Shown: piece by piece, positions 27,418 to 36,576 of the stretch | How positions within the stretch are numbered: position 1 is the first letter of the stretch | How the letters are laid out: the number at the start of each line of letters is the position of its first letter | Source of the DNA: CAIKZY01 sp044374195 | GTDB taxonomy: Bacteria > Actinomycetota > Actinomycetes > S36-B12 | NCBI GenBank assembly: GCA_044374195.1 | Contig: JBILOY010000005.1 | Location: 54,041 to 118,040 of the forward strand | Direction of reading: 5' to 3' | DNA length: 64,000 nucleotides | Notes under the pieces: generated by a model | What the model was told of the DNA's origin: nothing | The model's database searches: none | The model's input: only the letters and a program-made list of their open reading frames with translations | Position numbers and translations under genes: made by a program

Positions 27418-28557
27418 ATGACCTCTGCGCCCGCTGTCCGTCGTCCAATTCCGGCCATGCTCATCGCTGGGGTCATCAGCCTCGCGCTGGGCTATCTCGT
27501 CCTGGAGATCGTCAACGCCGGCATCATTGTGATCTGGGAGACAATCCCGGAGACCTGGACGACGACTCCGGCGTGGTACGTCATCGCGATCTTGCTGATC
27601 GCGGCGGTTCTGGTCTTCGTGATTCGAAAGTTCGTAGGCGATGCGGGGCACTCGCCGATCGGCGGTATCAAGGTCAGCAGCATCACGCCGAAGGAGTATG
27701 TCGGGGTGATCCTCGCGATCCTGGCCTCGCTTTGGGGCGGTGTGGTGCTTGGCCCGGAGGTCGCTCTTGTCGCGACTGGCTCCATGATCGGCGGGATCGT
27801 TGCAAAGCGAATGCGCTTCACCGATGCGAAGGATCAGAAGAAGGTTGTGGGTTTCGGAGCACTCGGCGCGATTCTCGCTCTCTTCGTCGGACCGATTCTC
27901 TCCGGCAGTCTGCAGCTCGGAAGCACCCCCGACGCCATCGAGGTTGATCAACTCGGCTGGGCCATCGTTGTCGCGATCATCGTTGCCGTTGTTGTCACTC
28001 TTGCCCGCACAGTGGCAGCCGTTCTCGCACGCGCTACAGGTGGCGGACCCCATTTACCCATCCTGATCGCCGCCGCATTGATCGTCGGAATCAGCGCGCT
28101 CATCGTGCAGAGCCGCACCGGTGAAAGCATTGTCTTTATCGTGACCTCGGGCGAGGAATTCATCACCAAGCTTCCTGCGCTGACGTCAGCATCGACAGTT
28201 CTCGCAATCATCATCTTCAAGGCGATCGCTTACGCGGTGTCGCTTGGCTCCGGCTTCCGCGGCGGTCCGTTCTTCCCGGCCATGTTCATCGGAGCAGCGG
28301 TCGGTCTGCTCATCTCGCTCGCAATGGGTGATTCAGGGCCTTCGGTGCCGGCCGCGATTGTCGTGGGCGTCATCGCGTCACTTATTGCGACTGCCCCGAT
28401 GAAGTGGCCGATCGTGATCATTTTGGGTGTGGTTCTCGGCCTGATGATGGGCACCTGGACCCTGGTGCCGGCCGCGCTGGTCGGTGCTGTCGTGGCGCGG
28501 CTCATCCCGCGTTGGGGTGATCGGGTCGTGCCCCGACCCGATCTAGCTGCCCACTGA
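27418..28557 (+). CDS. ClC-like chloride channel or transporter, divergent
   Basis: This 379-residue protein has about ten hydrophobic helices. LGPEVALVATGSMIGG near 115-130 corresponds to the G-x-E-x-P region of ClC proteins, and GSGFRGGPFFPAMFIGAAVG near 280 to the GGIFAPSLFIGA block. Bacterial ClCs are usually 400-470 residues, so this is a short member. Whether it is a channel or an H+/Cl- exchanger cannot be told. The initiator ATG has no good ribosome site. Confidence 0.8.
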   Translation: MTSAPAVRRPIPAMLIAGVISLALGYLVLEIVNAGIIVIWETIPETWTTTPAWYVIAILLIAAVLVFVIRKFVGDAGHSPIGGIKVSSITPKEYVGVILAILASLWGGVVLGPEVALVATGSMIGGIVAKRMRFTDAKDQKKVVGFGALGAILALFVGPILSGSLQLGSTPDAIEVDQLGWAIVVAIIVAVVVTLARTVAAVLARATGGGPHLPILIAAALIVGISALIVQSRTGESIVFIVTSGEEFITKLPALTSASTVLAIIIFKAIAYAVSLGSGFRGGPFFPAMFIGAAVGLLISLAMGDSGPSVPAAIVVGVIASLIATAPMKWPIVIILGVVLGLMMGTWTLVPAALVGAVVARLIPRWGDRVVPRPDLAAH

Positions 28558-28610
28558 CCACCAGGCTCGCCGAGGGAAGGCACCTAAGTGGCTATTCCCT
28601 ACTAAATAGA

Positions 28611-28616
28611 TAGACT
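28611..28616 (+). promoter_or_regulatory. Putative -10 hexamer of leaderless TauE-family transcript
   Basis: TAGACT ends 6 bases before the ATG at 28623. The surrounding stretch is AT-rich (ACTAAATAGA). Confidence 0.5.
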
Positions 28617-28622
28617 AACTAC

Positions 28623-29522
28623 ATGGGACCCCTCTTCCTCATCGCCCTGGCCGGTTTCGGCGCTCAGCTCGTCGATGGCTCGCTCGGCATGGGTTACGGG
28701 CTCACCTCGTCGACCCTGCTCGTCGCCATTGGCCTCACACCCGCCATCGCCTCGGCGTCTGTCCATCTCGCCGAGATCGGCACCTCAGCCGCCAGTGCCA
28801 TTTCGCACGGCAAGCTCGGCAACGTCGACAAGAAGGTGCTCAAGCGCATCGCGATCCCCGGCGGCATCGGCGCCTTCGTGGGAGCAACCGTTCTCTCGGG
28901 TTTGTCGACGCAGGCAGCTCGCCCTTGGGCCAGCACCCTGCTGCTGATCCTTGGCGTCTACGTGCTCATCAGGTTCCTCGTTCAGCGCACTGTCACACTG
29001 CGCAAGGGACGCCCTGGCCAAAGGCTGCTCATCCCGCTCGGACTAGTCGGCGGATTCGTTGATGCCACTGGCGGTGGCGGGTGGGGACCGGTAACCACGC
29101 CGGCACTGCTGGCGAACGGCCGCATGGCACCCAATCGAGTCATCGGCACGATGAATGCTGCGGAATTCGTGGTTGCTGTGTGCGCAAGTGTTGGCTTCAT
29201 CGTCGGTCTCGGCTTCTCGGCCATTCGCTGGGACATCCTGCTGCCCCTGCTTATCGGCGGCGTGATCGCTGCTCCGTTCGCCGCCTGGATCGCTCACCGA
29301 CTTCCGATGCGCATCATGGGTGTCACCGTCGGAGGCATGATCATCTTCACGAACTCCTTCACTCTGACGCGCGCCTTCGAGGTCAACGCTGCAGTGCAGG
29401 CCACCCTGCTGATCGTTGAGGCCGTCGTCTGGGCCGGGCTCGTCGCCTACGTGACAGCTGCGTATCTTCGGGGTCGACGCGTAACGGGTGAACCGCAACT
29501 CGTGAAATCAGCAGCAAGCTAG
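28623..29522 (+). CDS. TauE/SafE-family sulfite or sulfonate exporter-like permease
   Basis: This is a 299-residue protein with about eight hydrophobic helices in two similar halves. FGAQLVDGSLGMGYGLTSST at the N-terminus and GGFVDATGGGGWGPVTTPALL in the middle are the paired family motifs. The family exports small organosulfur or C2 compounds such as sulfite and sulfoacetate. With the taurine-type aminotransferase at 5 kb this hints at sulfonate metabolism, but the genes are distant. Confidence 0.87.
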   Translation: MGPLFLIALAGFGAQLVDGSLGMGYGLTSSTLLVAIGLTPAIASASVHLAEIGTSAASAISHGKLGNVDKKVLKRIAIPGGIGAFVGATVLSGLSTQAARPWASTLLLILGVYVLIRFLVQRTVTLRKGRPGQRLLIPLGLVGGFVDATGGGGWGPVTTPALLANGRMAPNRVIGTMNAAEFVVAVCASVGFIVGLGFSAIRWDILLPLLIGGVIAAPFAAWIAHRLPMRIMGVTVGGMIIFTNSFTLTRAFEVNAAVQATLLIVEAVVWAGLVAYVTAAYLRGRRVTGEPQLVKSAAS

Positions 29523-29593
29523 TTCACGATAATCTGGAGTAATGCGAGGTCGGCTAGACCCTCGCATTGTGTGCCTGCGTGGCAGCCTTCTGC

Positions 29594-30967
29594 TCAACGC
29601 CTAAACGCTGCTGTGAGTCGAGCTTGCGCTTCGCCAGCACAGCCTGAATCTGAGGCAGGCCTCGTGCGCGCGGCCTGTCCTCCGGAGAATCCGACAAGTG
29701 CCGGGAAGCCGACAAGAGGCGTCAGGGAGTAGAACTCCGTCCAGCGCAGGGCCGCGGGTGATCCATCGGGAGCTCCGGGCACGCCTCCGCCGACAATCCC
29801 GACGACCTCGGAGTCTCCCCACCACTGCTCGTCGTATCTGAGAATGACCTTTTCAAGGTTGCCCGTGGTCAGGCCTCGAAGAGCGCGGCTGGTGCCGGTG
29901 GACATACCCGTGATTGATGGTTGACCTGCTTGGACAAGTGACAGCGGTACTGCGACGACGACGGCATCGGCCGTGAGGGTCTCTTGTGAAGTGCGTGTCT
30001 TCACTTGCCCGGCCGAGGGTTCGACGCGCGTCACCGGCTGCCCAAATCTCACTTCGATTCCGTCAAGCAAGTAATGCGGAATCGCGTCGTAACCGCCCTT
30101 GACGAAAGCGTCACCACCGGAACCCTCTGCGCCCTCCTGAAGCGCGGCAACACTGAGAGAGGACGGGTCAAGACCGTATTCCTGCGTGATGCTTACAGCC
30201 TGCGCCCATCGACCGAATCGATTCGGTCGCCAGCCGTTCGAGTTCAACCACGATGTGACGGAGAGCGATGGCGAATTGGATTCCTCTGACAGTTGGTCGG
30301 TGAGATCGGAGAGGCGGGCATCGGCAGCATCGGCCCGACTACTTTCGCGGCCAGTCACTGTGTCACGTGTGATGGCGTTCTCGTAATCAGTAGGCACAAG
30401 GGTCAGCCCGGCAGGTGCAGCCAGACTGGTGAGCGGATTGCCCTTGCGTGAATGCACCCACGCCGCGCCCAGTTCAACGGGAGCACCCCACTGGGTCGAC
30501 GAATGGATACGTCCACCGATGCGGTCACTGGCCTCAAGTACCTGAACGTCAATCCCGGCATTCTTCAAGGTGCGTGCCGCGGCGGCTCCGGCGATACCTG
30601 CACCGATCACGATCACCCGATTTGGCTCAACCTCGCTGATCAGTTGACGCGCCGCTCGAACTCCTGACTGATACGCACCATTCGTGGTCGACGGAAAATC
30701 AACGCTCGTGTACTCGCCGGCGAGTACGACACGATCACCGATCAGGGCTTCACTGAGTACTTCGCGTGCAGCGGGATCACTTCGGGTGCTGAGGGCTGAG
30801 TAGGAGCCGCGTGCCCAGGGGTTGGAATCCCAGCGGGTAGCCATGAATCCGGTGGGTCGAGGGACCGACATAGCCCGCGCGGCAGAAGCAGACGTGCCGA
30901 CAAAGGCCAGGGAGGCCGTTGCTCCTGCAGTCAGCGCAAGGAAATGCCGTCTATGCACGGGCGTCAT
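29594..30967 (-). CDS. Secreted flavin amine oxidase with permuted domain order
   Basis: This 457-residue protein starts with a twin-arginine-like signal (HRRHFLALTAG). Residues 45-60 (RWDSNPWARGSYSALS) and 82-106 (LAGEYTSVDFPSTTNGAYQS and on) are the motifs that normally end monoamine oxidases. The Rossmann motif VIVIGAGIAGAAAART follows only at about 118, then EASDRIGGRIHS and LGAAWVHSRKGNP. The protein stops after GEAQARLTAAF, where the usual C-terminal FAD motif should follow but does not. So the C-terminal segment appears moved to the front. Substrate unknown; FAD site parts are all present. Confidence 0.85.
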   Translation of the reverse strand: MTPVHRRHFLALTAGATASLAFVGTSASAARAMSVPRPTGFMATRWDSNPWARGSYSALSTRSDPAAREVLSEALIGDRVVLAGEYTSVDFPSTTNGAYQSGVRAARQLISEVEPNRVIVIGAGIAGAAAARTLKNAGIDVQVLEASDRIGGRIHSSTQWGAPVELGAAWVHSRKGNPLTSLAAPAGLTLVPTDYENAITRDTVTGRESSRADAADARLSDLTDQLSEESNSPSLSVTSWLNSNGWRPNRFGRWAQAVSITQEYGLDPSSLSVAALQEGAEGSGGDAFVKGGYDAIPHYLLDGIEVRFGQPVTRVEPSAGQVKTRTSQETLTADAVVVAVPLSLVQAGQPSITGMSTGTSRALRGLTTGNLEKVILRYDEQWWGDSEVVGIVGGGVPGAPDGSPAALRWTEFYSLTPLVGFPALVGFSGGQAARTRPASDSGCAGEAQARLTAAFRR

Positions 30968-30991
30968 CTTCCCAGATAAGCAACCTCGGAC

Positions 30992-31480
30992 TCAGGGAGT
31001 GCGGGTCTTCTCCTCGGCCAGGATCTTGAGCTGCACGAGCGACTTCATGATTGCCTTCTGGTTGTTCTCGTAGGCGTTGATGATTTTCAGCGCCGGCGGG
31101 AACAGTGCAGTGCTGCCATCGAATGTCTCGGTGACTAGTGTCGACGAGTCGCTGAGGGATTCCAATTCGTAACGCCAACGGTGACGACCCAGGTGTCTCC
31201 ATGCGATGCGCGTCGGCTCCTCGAACTCCTCGACTGTGTTCGTGATCGTGTAAGGGAACTTGACCCGCATAGCCATCCCGAAGGTGGCCCCCTTCGAAAG
31301 ACGATCAGGCCCCTTGATCTGACGTTGCACTGTGCCGGAGCCATCAAACTCGGCGTGCATGCGCGGATCAGCGATCAATTCGAACACGTCGGCAATTGGG
31401 GCGTTCACCTCGATGCGACCAGCTCGTTTCCACTCGTGGTTCGTGGGGACGATCTCTGCACGCGGCTTCTCGGTGGACAT
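30992..31480 (-). CDS. SRPBCC (START-like) family protein
   Basis: I use the ATG at 31480, giving 162 residues. RIEVNAPIADVFELIADPRMHAEF near 23-46 and IAWRHLGRHRWRYELE near 98 are typical of the polyketide-cyclase/START-like helix-grip fold that binds hydrophobic ligands. The protein is cytoplasmic. Upstream TACCGT 6 bases before the ATG suggests a leaderless message. A 47-residue zinc-ribbon gene lies 40 bases upstream on the same strand. Confidence 0.8.
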   Translation of the reverse strand: MSTEKPRAEIVPTNHEWKRAGRIEVNAPIADVFELIADPRMHAEFDGSGTVQRQIKGPDRLSKGATFGMAMRVKFPYTITNTVEEFEEPTRIAWRHLGRHRWRYELESLSDSSTLVTETFDGSTALFPPALKIINAYENNQKAIMKSLVQLKILAEEKTRTP

Positions 31481-31486
31481 AAGCCC

Positions 31487-31492
31487 ACGGTA
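31487..31492 (-). promoter_or_regulatory. Putative -10 hexamer of leaderless SRPBCC transcript
   Basis: TACCGT on the minus strand ends 6 bases before the ATG at 31480. Confidence 0.4.
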
Positions 31493-31520
31493 ACCGAGGG
31501 TGTGCGTGGCTGCAGGTCGG

Positions 31521-31664
31521 CTAGCCAGCGAGCAAGTGCTGCAGTGTGGCACCACGTGCGTAGCCGCACTCATTGCACAACACGATGAATCCGTGCACGT
31601 CATTACGAGTCACCTCGAAGTCATCGGCATGACATACGGGGCAGACCAGATCTGCGTTAATCAT
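31521..31664 (-). CDS. 47-residue zinc-ribbon protein
   Basis: Reading the minus strand gives a short protein with CPVCH near residues 8-12 and CNECG near 30-34, two CxxC-type knuckles separated by 17 residues, then YARGATLQHLLAG. Four Cys in this spacing form a zinc ribbon. GGGGAG lies about 6 bases before the ATG. It is too short to name a function; relatives are often annotated as hypothetical zinc-ribbon proteins. Confidence 0.72.
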   Translation of the reverse strand: MINADLVCPVCHADDFEVTRNDVHGFIVLCNECGYARGATLQHLLAG

Positions 31665-31876
31665 GATTACTCCCCATCCATAGTCGTCAGGCTGTCTCGT
31701 GCTTTCAGCCAGCCTCGTGGGGAAGTGGTCTCAGGGTCCGATAGCAGGGTTTCCGGAGGGCTATCACTACGCGACGGTCACGCGAATGGAATGTGAACTG
31801 TGGTGGAGCGGGTCAGCAGTATTCGGCAGGTTGGGGCCGACGTGCCCCGAGTTTGCCCCCAGGGTCGTCCCTGTGC

Positions 31877-31906
31877 TTAGGTAAGCCTTAGTTAGGCAAC
31901 CCTAAC
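31877..31906 (+). promoter_or_regulatory. IdeR/DtxR-like iron box upstream of the Fe ABC operon
   Basis: TTAGGTAAGCCTTAGTTAG (31877-31895) matches 14 of 19 positions of the DtxR/IdeR consensus TTAGGTTAGSCTAACCTAA, from memory. It overlaps a perfect palindrome GTTAGG-CAAC-CCTAAC (31891-31906). Both lie 23-52 bases before the start codon, where repressor binding would block transcription when iron is sufficient. Confidence 0.72.
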
Positions 31907-31928
31907 CTTGATCCTCTGGAAGGCATTC

Positions 31929-32969
31929 ATGATTCGCATCACCCGTCGGGCGGCACTCGTCGCAGTCAGCATCCTCGCCGCGAGCTCTGCCCTCACGGCC
32001 TGCTCCTCTGGCTCCGCGGGTGCGTCCGATGAGCCTGCTGACGGTCTGGTCGTCTACTCCGGCCGCAGTGAGGAGCTCGTCGGCGCCCTCTTCACCCAGT
32101 TCACCGCGGAGACGGGCATCCCGATCCAGGCCCGATACGGCGACACCGCCGAACTCGCCGCGCAGATGATCGAAGAGGGTGACGCGACCCCCGCTCAGGT
32201 CTACTTCGCGCAGGACGCCGGCGCACTCAGCGCTGTCTCCGCCGAGGGACTTCTCACCACATTGCCCGACGACGTCATCAACTCCGTACCGGCCAACTAT
32301 CGCGCCGCTGATGGCACCTGGGTAGGAGTAAGTGGCCGCGCACGCGTCATCGCATATGACTCCCAGCAGCTCACCGCCGCGCAGGTGCCCACGTCAATCT
32401 TCGACCTGACCGACCCGGCCTGGAAAGGCCAGGTCGCGATCGCACCGACCAACGCCAGTTTCCAGTCCTTCGTCACAGCGCTTCGCGTGACCGATGGCGA
32501 CGAGAAAGCCCGCGCCTGGCTTGAGGGCCTCGTGGCCAATGGTGTGCAGAAGTTCGAGAAGAACGGTCTCATCCTCGACGCTGTTGATGCAGGCCAGGCG
32601 AAGCTCGGCCTGATCAATCACTACTACTGGTACGAAAAGGCTGCCGAAGTAGGCGCCGAGGCGATGCGAGCGCAGATTGCGTTCACCGCACCAAAGGATC
32701 CTGGGTCTTTGGTCAACGTCGCGGGCGTGGGCATCACCACGAAGGCCGCGGAAAGCAAGAACGCGAAGGCTTTCGTTGAGTGGCTGCTCACGCCGCAGGC
32801 CCAGCAGTACTTTGTTGACACCACCTTTGAGTACCCAGTCATCGAGTCGATCGCTGCGGCAGACGGACTTCCTCCGCTCTCCTCGCTCCGTGGACCCGAT
32901 ATTCAATTGGCTGAACTTGCCGATCTGCCCGGCACGCTCGCGATGCTGGAGGATGTCGGACTCCTGTGA
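31929..32969 (+). CDS. Fe(III) ABC transporter substrate-binding lipoprotein
   Basis: The ATG at 31929 (GGAAGG upstream) gives 346 residues. The lipobox is ALTACSSG (Cys near 25). LVVYSGRSEELVGALFTQF opens the first lobe, like FbpA/FutA ferric-binding proteins. YYWYEKAAEVG is the Tyr-rich region that binds Fe(III) in that family. It ends GTGA with the permease gene, and an iron box lies upstream. It captures ferric iron outside the membrane. Confidence 0.92.
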   Translation: MIRITRRAALVAVSILAASSALTACSSGSAGASDEPADGLVVYSGRSEELVGALFTQFTAETGIPIQARYGDTAELAAQMIEEGDATPAQVYFAQDAGALSAVSAEGLLTTLPDDVINSVPANYRAADGTWVGVSGRARVIAYDSQQLTAAQVPTSIFDLTDPAWKGQVAIAPTNASFQSFVTALRVTDGDEKARAWLEGLVANGVQKFEKNGLILDAVDAGQAKLGLINHYYWYEKAAEVGAEAMRAQIAFTAPKDPGSLVNVAGVGITTKAAESKNAKAFVEWLLTPQAQQYFVDTTFEYPVIESIAAADGLPPLSSLRGPDIQLAELADLPGTLAMLEDVGLL

Positions 32970-34561
32970 TCAGACGCTTGGTAACTGGACCACCGAGGCC
33001 GCTCATTGCGGCCGCGGTGGTTTCTGCATGCCTGGCATTGATTCCGCTGGTGTACCTGATCGTGCGCGTGGCCTCAGCTGGTCTGGCCAAGATCGCCGAG
33101 AGCCTGTTGCGCGCACGCACGTGGGAGACAACACTCACGAGCCTTGCGCTGATGGTCGTTGTCGTCCTGGGTTGCCTGATCATCGCGATCCCTGCCGCGT
33201 CTCTTGTCACGCGCACCGACCTGCCCGGACGGCGGATCTGGCTGACCGTTCTCGCGCTTCCACTCGCGATCCCGTCCTATGTGGCCGCCTACGCGTGGCT
33301 CGCGCAATTCCCGTCGATGTCCGGATTCTGGGCAGCGGCGCTCATCCTGATCGCGGTCTCTTATCCATATGTCCTGCTTCCGGTTGTCGCCGCGCTGCGG
33401 TCGACTGATCCGGCGCTCGAGGAAGTCGCCCGATCCTTAGGCCGATCCCCATTCGCTGCATTCCGATCCACGACGCTGCCGCAGGCAATCCCGGCTGCAG
33501 CGGCAGGGTCACTGCTCGTCGGGCTGTATGTGCTCTCCGACTTCGGTGCGGTATCCCTGTTCCGCGTCGATGCATTCACGCGAGTCATCTACGCCTCGTA
33601 CCGCGCAAGCTTCGATCGAACTTCGGCTGCGGTGCTGGCCAGTGTTTTGGTGCTGCTCGCACTCGTACTTGTCTTCGCCGAGCGCAAGCTTCGTGGCAGG
33701 TCGCTTCAGTACCGGACTGCAACAGGAACCCAGCGCATCGCACTCCTGAGCCGTCTGCCAACGCGCCTGAAACTGGCGGGGCTTGTCTTCACCACGTCCA
33801 TCGTCGTCATCGCGATCGGCGTTCCGGTCGTGTCCCTCCTGCTGCGTCTCAGCGAGGGAAGTAGGCGACCGCTAGACATCGGTGAACTCCTCAACGCGAC
33901 GCTGAACTCTGCTGGGGCTGCTGCGATGGGTGCAGTGGTTGCCGTTGCGTTGGCGTTGCCCATCGGGCTGATCACCGCGCGCTATCGATCAGCCTGGAGC
34001 ACCGGCACCGAGAGCGCAGCATTCGCGGGGCACGCCCTGCCGGGTGTAGTTACCGGATTGTCACTCGTGTATTTCACGATCAACGCTGTGCCGATTCTGT
34101 ACCAGACCCTTTTCACACTCGCCTTTGCGTACGCGGTGCTATTTCTGCCCAAGTCAATTGGTGCTACCCGAACATCGATTGCCGCAGTGCCACCTGTGCT
34201 CGAGCAGACCGCTCGTACCCTCGGGCGTAGTCCGTTCAGGGCCTGGACCCAGACGACGTTCCGACTCGCGTGGCCGGGTATCGCGGCGGGCGGCCTGCTG
34301 GTGCTACTCACGGCGATGAAGGAGCTACCCGCGACCTTGATGCTGCGTCCTACCGGCTTCGACACTCTTGCCACCGAGCTATGGAGTCGTACCGAGGTGG
34401 CGGCCTACGGCGCTGCCGCACCCTATGCACTCGCACTGATTGCTCTGGCTGCCATCCCTGCGTTCGTACTGTCCATGGCAATGTCGCGGGGCGGCAACAA
34501 AGAGTCGACGTCGATTGACGCTCAGAGGTCTGCCTCAGAACTGGATACGGTGGGGGCGTGA
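32966..34561 (+). CDS. Fe(III) ABC transporter permease, two fused halves
   Basis: This 531-residue protein has two six-helix halves. EEVARSLGRSPFAAFRSTTL near 152 and EQTARTLGRSPFRAWTQTTF near 413 are the paired EAA loops that contact the ATPase. The FbpB/SfuB family has this fused form, so one chain makes the whole channel. GTG start overlaps the binding-protein stop, and the stop overlaps the ATPase start. Confidence 0.94.
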   Translation: MIRRLVTGPPRPLIAAAVVSACLALIPLVYLIVRVASAGLAKIAESLLRARTWETTLTSLALMVVVVLGCLIIAIPAASLVTRTDLPGRRIWLTVLALPLAIPSYVAAYAWLAQFPSMSGFWAAALILIAVSYPYVLLPVVAALRSTDPALEEVARSLGRSPFAAFRSTTLPQAIPAAAAGSLLVGLYVLSDFGAVSLFRVDAFTRVIYASYRASFDRTSAAVLASVLVLLALVLVFAERKLRGRSLQYRTATGTQRIALLSRLPTRLKLAGLVFTTSIVVIAIGVPVVSLLLRLSEGSRRPLDIGELLNATLNSAGAAAMGAVVAVALALPIGLITARYRSAWSTGTESAAFAGHALPGVVTGLSLVYFTINAVPILYQTLFTLAFAYAVLFLPKSIGATRTSIAAVPPVLEQTARTLGRSPFRAWTQTTFRLAWPGIAAGGLLVLLTAMKELPATLMLRPTGFDTLATELWSRTEVAAYGAAAPYALALIALAAIPAFVLSMAMSRGGNKESTSIDAQRSASELDTVGA

Positions 34562-35610
34562 CGAGCATTCAGGTGGAGTCGGTCAGCGCTGGATACGGCG
34601 GTGACCCAGTTCTTGTTGATCTCAGTCTGTCCGTGAATTCGGGCGAGTTTGTCGCGGTGCTCGGATCGAGTGGATCAGGCAAGACAACACTGCTGCGCGT
34701 GCTCGCTGGATTCCTGAGGCCCTCGTCGGGATCCGTGATCTTTGGCGAGACAGTGATGTCGAGTGCCAACGCGTGGATTCCGCCGGAGCATCGGCACCTG
34801 GGCATCGTGCCGCAGGAGGGTGCACTGTTCCCGCATCTGGACGTCCGTCGCAATGTGGGGTTCGGCCTCGATCGCTCGCCCGAAAGTTCGTGCAGGATCG
34901 ACGAGGTGCTCGAGATGGTGGGCATGCAAGACTTCTCGGATGCTCGCCCTCAGGAACTCTCCGGCGGCCAGCAGCAGCGGGTCGCTCTTGCGCGTGCGCT
35001 TGCGCCCCGCCCCGATCTGCTTTTGCTGGATGAGCCCTTCTCCGCCCTCGATGCGAGCATGCGCGTCTCATTGCGCGCCGAGGTGCGTGAACTCCTGAAG
35101 TCCCTCGGCACCACCTCGGTCATGGTCACCCACGACCAAGAGGAGGCGCTGTCCATCGCCGACAAGGTTGCTGTCATGCGTGATGGCCGCCTGGTGCAGA
35201 TGGCAACGCCCGCGCATCTTTACCAGCATCCCGCGGATATCGCCGTCGCGCGGTTCGTGGGTGATGCGGTGGAGCTTCCCGCAGTGTGGAACGGCATCGA
35301 CAGCGTTGACACACCGCTGGGCCCTGTCGCTGCGCGGAGCTCATCGAACGCCGGCAGCGGCGCAGTGGTCGCGGTTCTGCGCCCTGAGCAGTTAACAGTG
35401 ATTGATCCCCGCTCGGTCGATGATGCGCATGCGCGTGGTGGTCTCGGCACCGTGATCAGCGTGTCATATCACGGTCACGACAGTCTGCTGCACGTGCGTC
35501 TGGCAACGGGTGTGGAGATCGCTATTCGCGTTTCGGGTGAGTCAGTGGCGTTGCCGGGCGAGACCGTGCGTGTTGTCGCCAAAGGTGTAGCGAGTATCTT
35601 TCCCGCCTAG
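34558..35610 (+). CDS. Fe(III) ABC transporter ATP-binding protein
   Basis: This is a 350-residue ATPase. Walker A GSSGSGKTT lies at 36-44, signature LSGGQQQRVALARAL near 138, Walker B LLLLDEPFSALD near 157, and H-loop VTHDQEEAL. The C-terminal third (about 265-350) is a TOBE-like regulatory domain as in FbpC/PotA. GTG start, last gene of the operon. No siderophore gene is nearby, so uptake is likely of free or weakly chelated ferric iron. Confidence 0.95.
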   Translation: MTSIQVESVSAGYGGDPVLVDLSLSVNSGEFVAVLGSSGSGKTTLLRVLAGFLRPSSGSVIFGETVMSSANAWIPPEHRHLGIVPQEGALFPHLDVRRNVGFGLDRSPESSCRIDEVLEMVGMQDFSDARPQELSGGQQQRVALARALAPRPDLLLLDEPFSALDASMRVSLRAEVRELLKSLGTTSVMVTHDQEEALSIADKVAVMRDGRLVQMATPAHLYQHPADIAVARFVGDAVELPAVWNGIDSVDTPLGPVAARSSSNAGSGAVVAVLRPEQLTVIDPRSVDDAHARGGLGTVISVSYHGHDSLLHVRLATGVEIAIRVSGESVALPGETVRVVAKGVASIFPA

Positions 35611-35656
35611 CATCTAGGCCGCACGTCGTTGTGTTTCCGAGGCGGAATGTTGCCTA

Positions 35657-36382
35657 CTAGTTAAAGGTCGCGCGCCAGCGATCGCCGAGCGAATCGGTCA
35701 AGCGATCCATGAGGCGAATCTGCTGGGCAGAAATCTTCTGCGCCGAGGCTCCTTCACTTTCTACCTGGAGGATCTGAATAGATGAGCCAACGTGACGCAC
35801 CGTCCTGTAGTCATGTTCGAAGACCCCGACTGAGCTGGCGATAGACGCTGTTGAGCTCACCCACAAGAAGGTGTCGCCGTCAGCAGACTTCTTGGTTCCG
35901 TTCATCAAGTTCCTTGTGGAGCCTGAGGCATCATCAATCTCAGCGGGTTGTCCGTCGTTGGCAGTAGGCCGGTGCACGCCCTCACACTGCTTGATGTCCT
36001 TGACAATGCGGTCGTAGGCAAGTTTTGCCTGCTTCGCAGTCGAGTACACAAAGATTTCCTGCAAAGCTGCGCTCATGTCCGGACCCTTCTCCGACAAGAA
36101 CTCCATCGTGACAACGTCCCCGCCACCTTTGCCCTCGACCTCGTCAGAACCTGAGAGGTCGCACAACCATGGGGCGTCGGCGGGTCCGGAGTCAGCGCTG
36201 AGCACAAGAAACTCGCGCACCATGTTCTTGCCACCCACGAGCGACTTTCCTTCACCTTTGCTCATCATGATCGAGTAGGCCTTTGCCACATCCTGGCTGG
36301 CGAGAGTTTCCGCACCAGCCGGCGCCGCAGCAGTGATAGTCAGTGCGCCGCACGCCGCCGCAATCAAGATTGAACGTCGCAT
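35657..36382 (-). CDS. Secreted protein of unknown function
   Basis: I use the inner ATG at 36382, because AGGAG lies 8 bases before it; an ATG five codons earlier sits within that site. The 241-residue protein has a signal peptide (RRSILIAAACGALTITAAAPAGAET). WLCDLSGSDEVEGKGG and DIKQCEGVHRP hold the only two Cys of the mature part, a likely disulfide. The rest resembles actinobacterial extracytoplasmic sensor-like domains (PknH-type), but weakly. Confidence 0.65.
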   Translation of the reverse strand: MRRSILIAAACGALTITAAAPAGAETLASQDVAKAYSIMMSKGEGKSLVGGKNMVREFLVLSADSGPADAPWLCDLSGSDEVEGKGGGDVVTMEFLSEKGPDMSAALQEIFVYSTAKQAKLAYDRIVKDIKQCEGVHRPTANDGQPAEIDDASGSTRNLMNGTKKSADGDTFLWVSSTASIASSVGVFEHDYRTVRHVGSSIQILQVESEGASAQKISAQQIRLMDRLTDSLGDRWRATFN

Positions 36383-36576
36383 TTCAAAACTCCTCATGAC
36401 GATCCATTGATGGATGAGTGTGCAGATGGTCTAGGCCTTTAAGTCTACGTCTCGCTTGATCCGTCGTGCCTGTACCAGGAGCGCTGGGCACACGGGCATT
36501 GAGCATCGCCACGCCCCGCAGCGAAGTTCCAACGGAAGACTTTGCTGAATGTGGTCCTCCCTTATGTGGGCAGGTC

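Noticed and set aside
27334..28053. Upstream extension of barrel protein 2 into a 406-residue protein
   Set aside because: The extension is antisense to the ClC-like gene and highly charged. The ATG at 27333 starts a clear signal peptide and has a -10 hexamer at the expected spacing.
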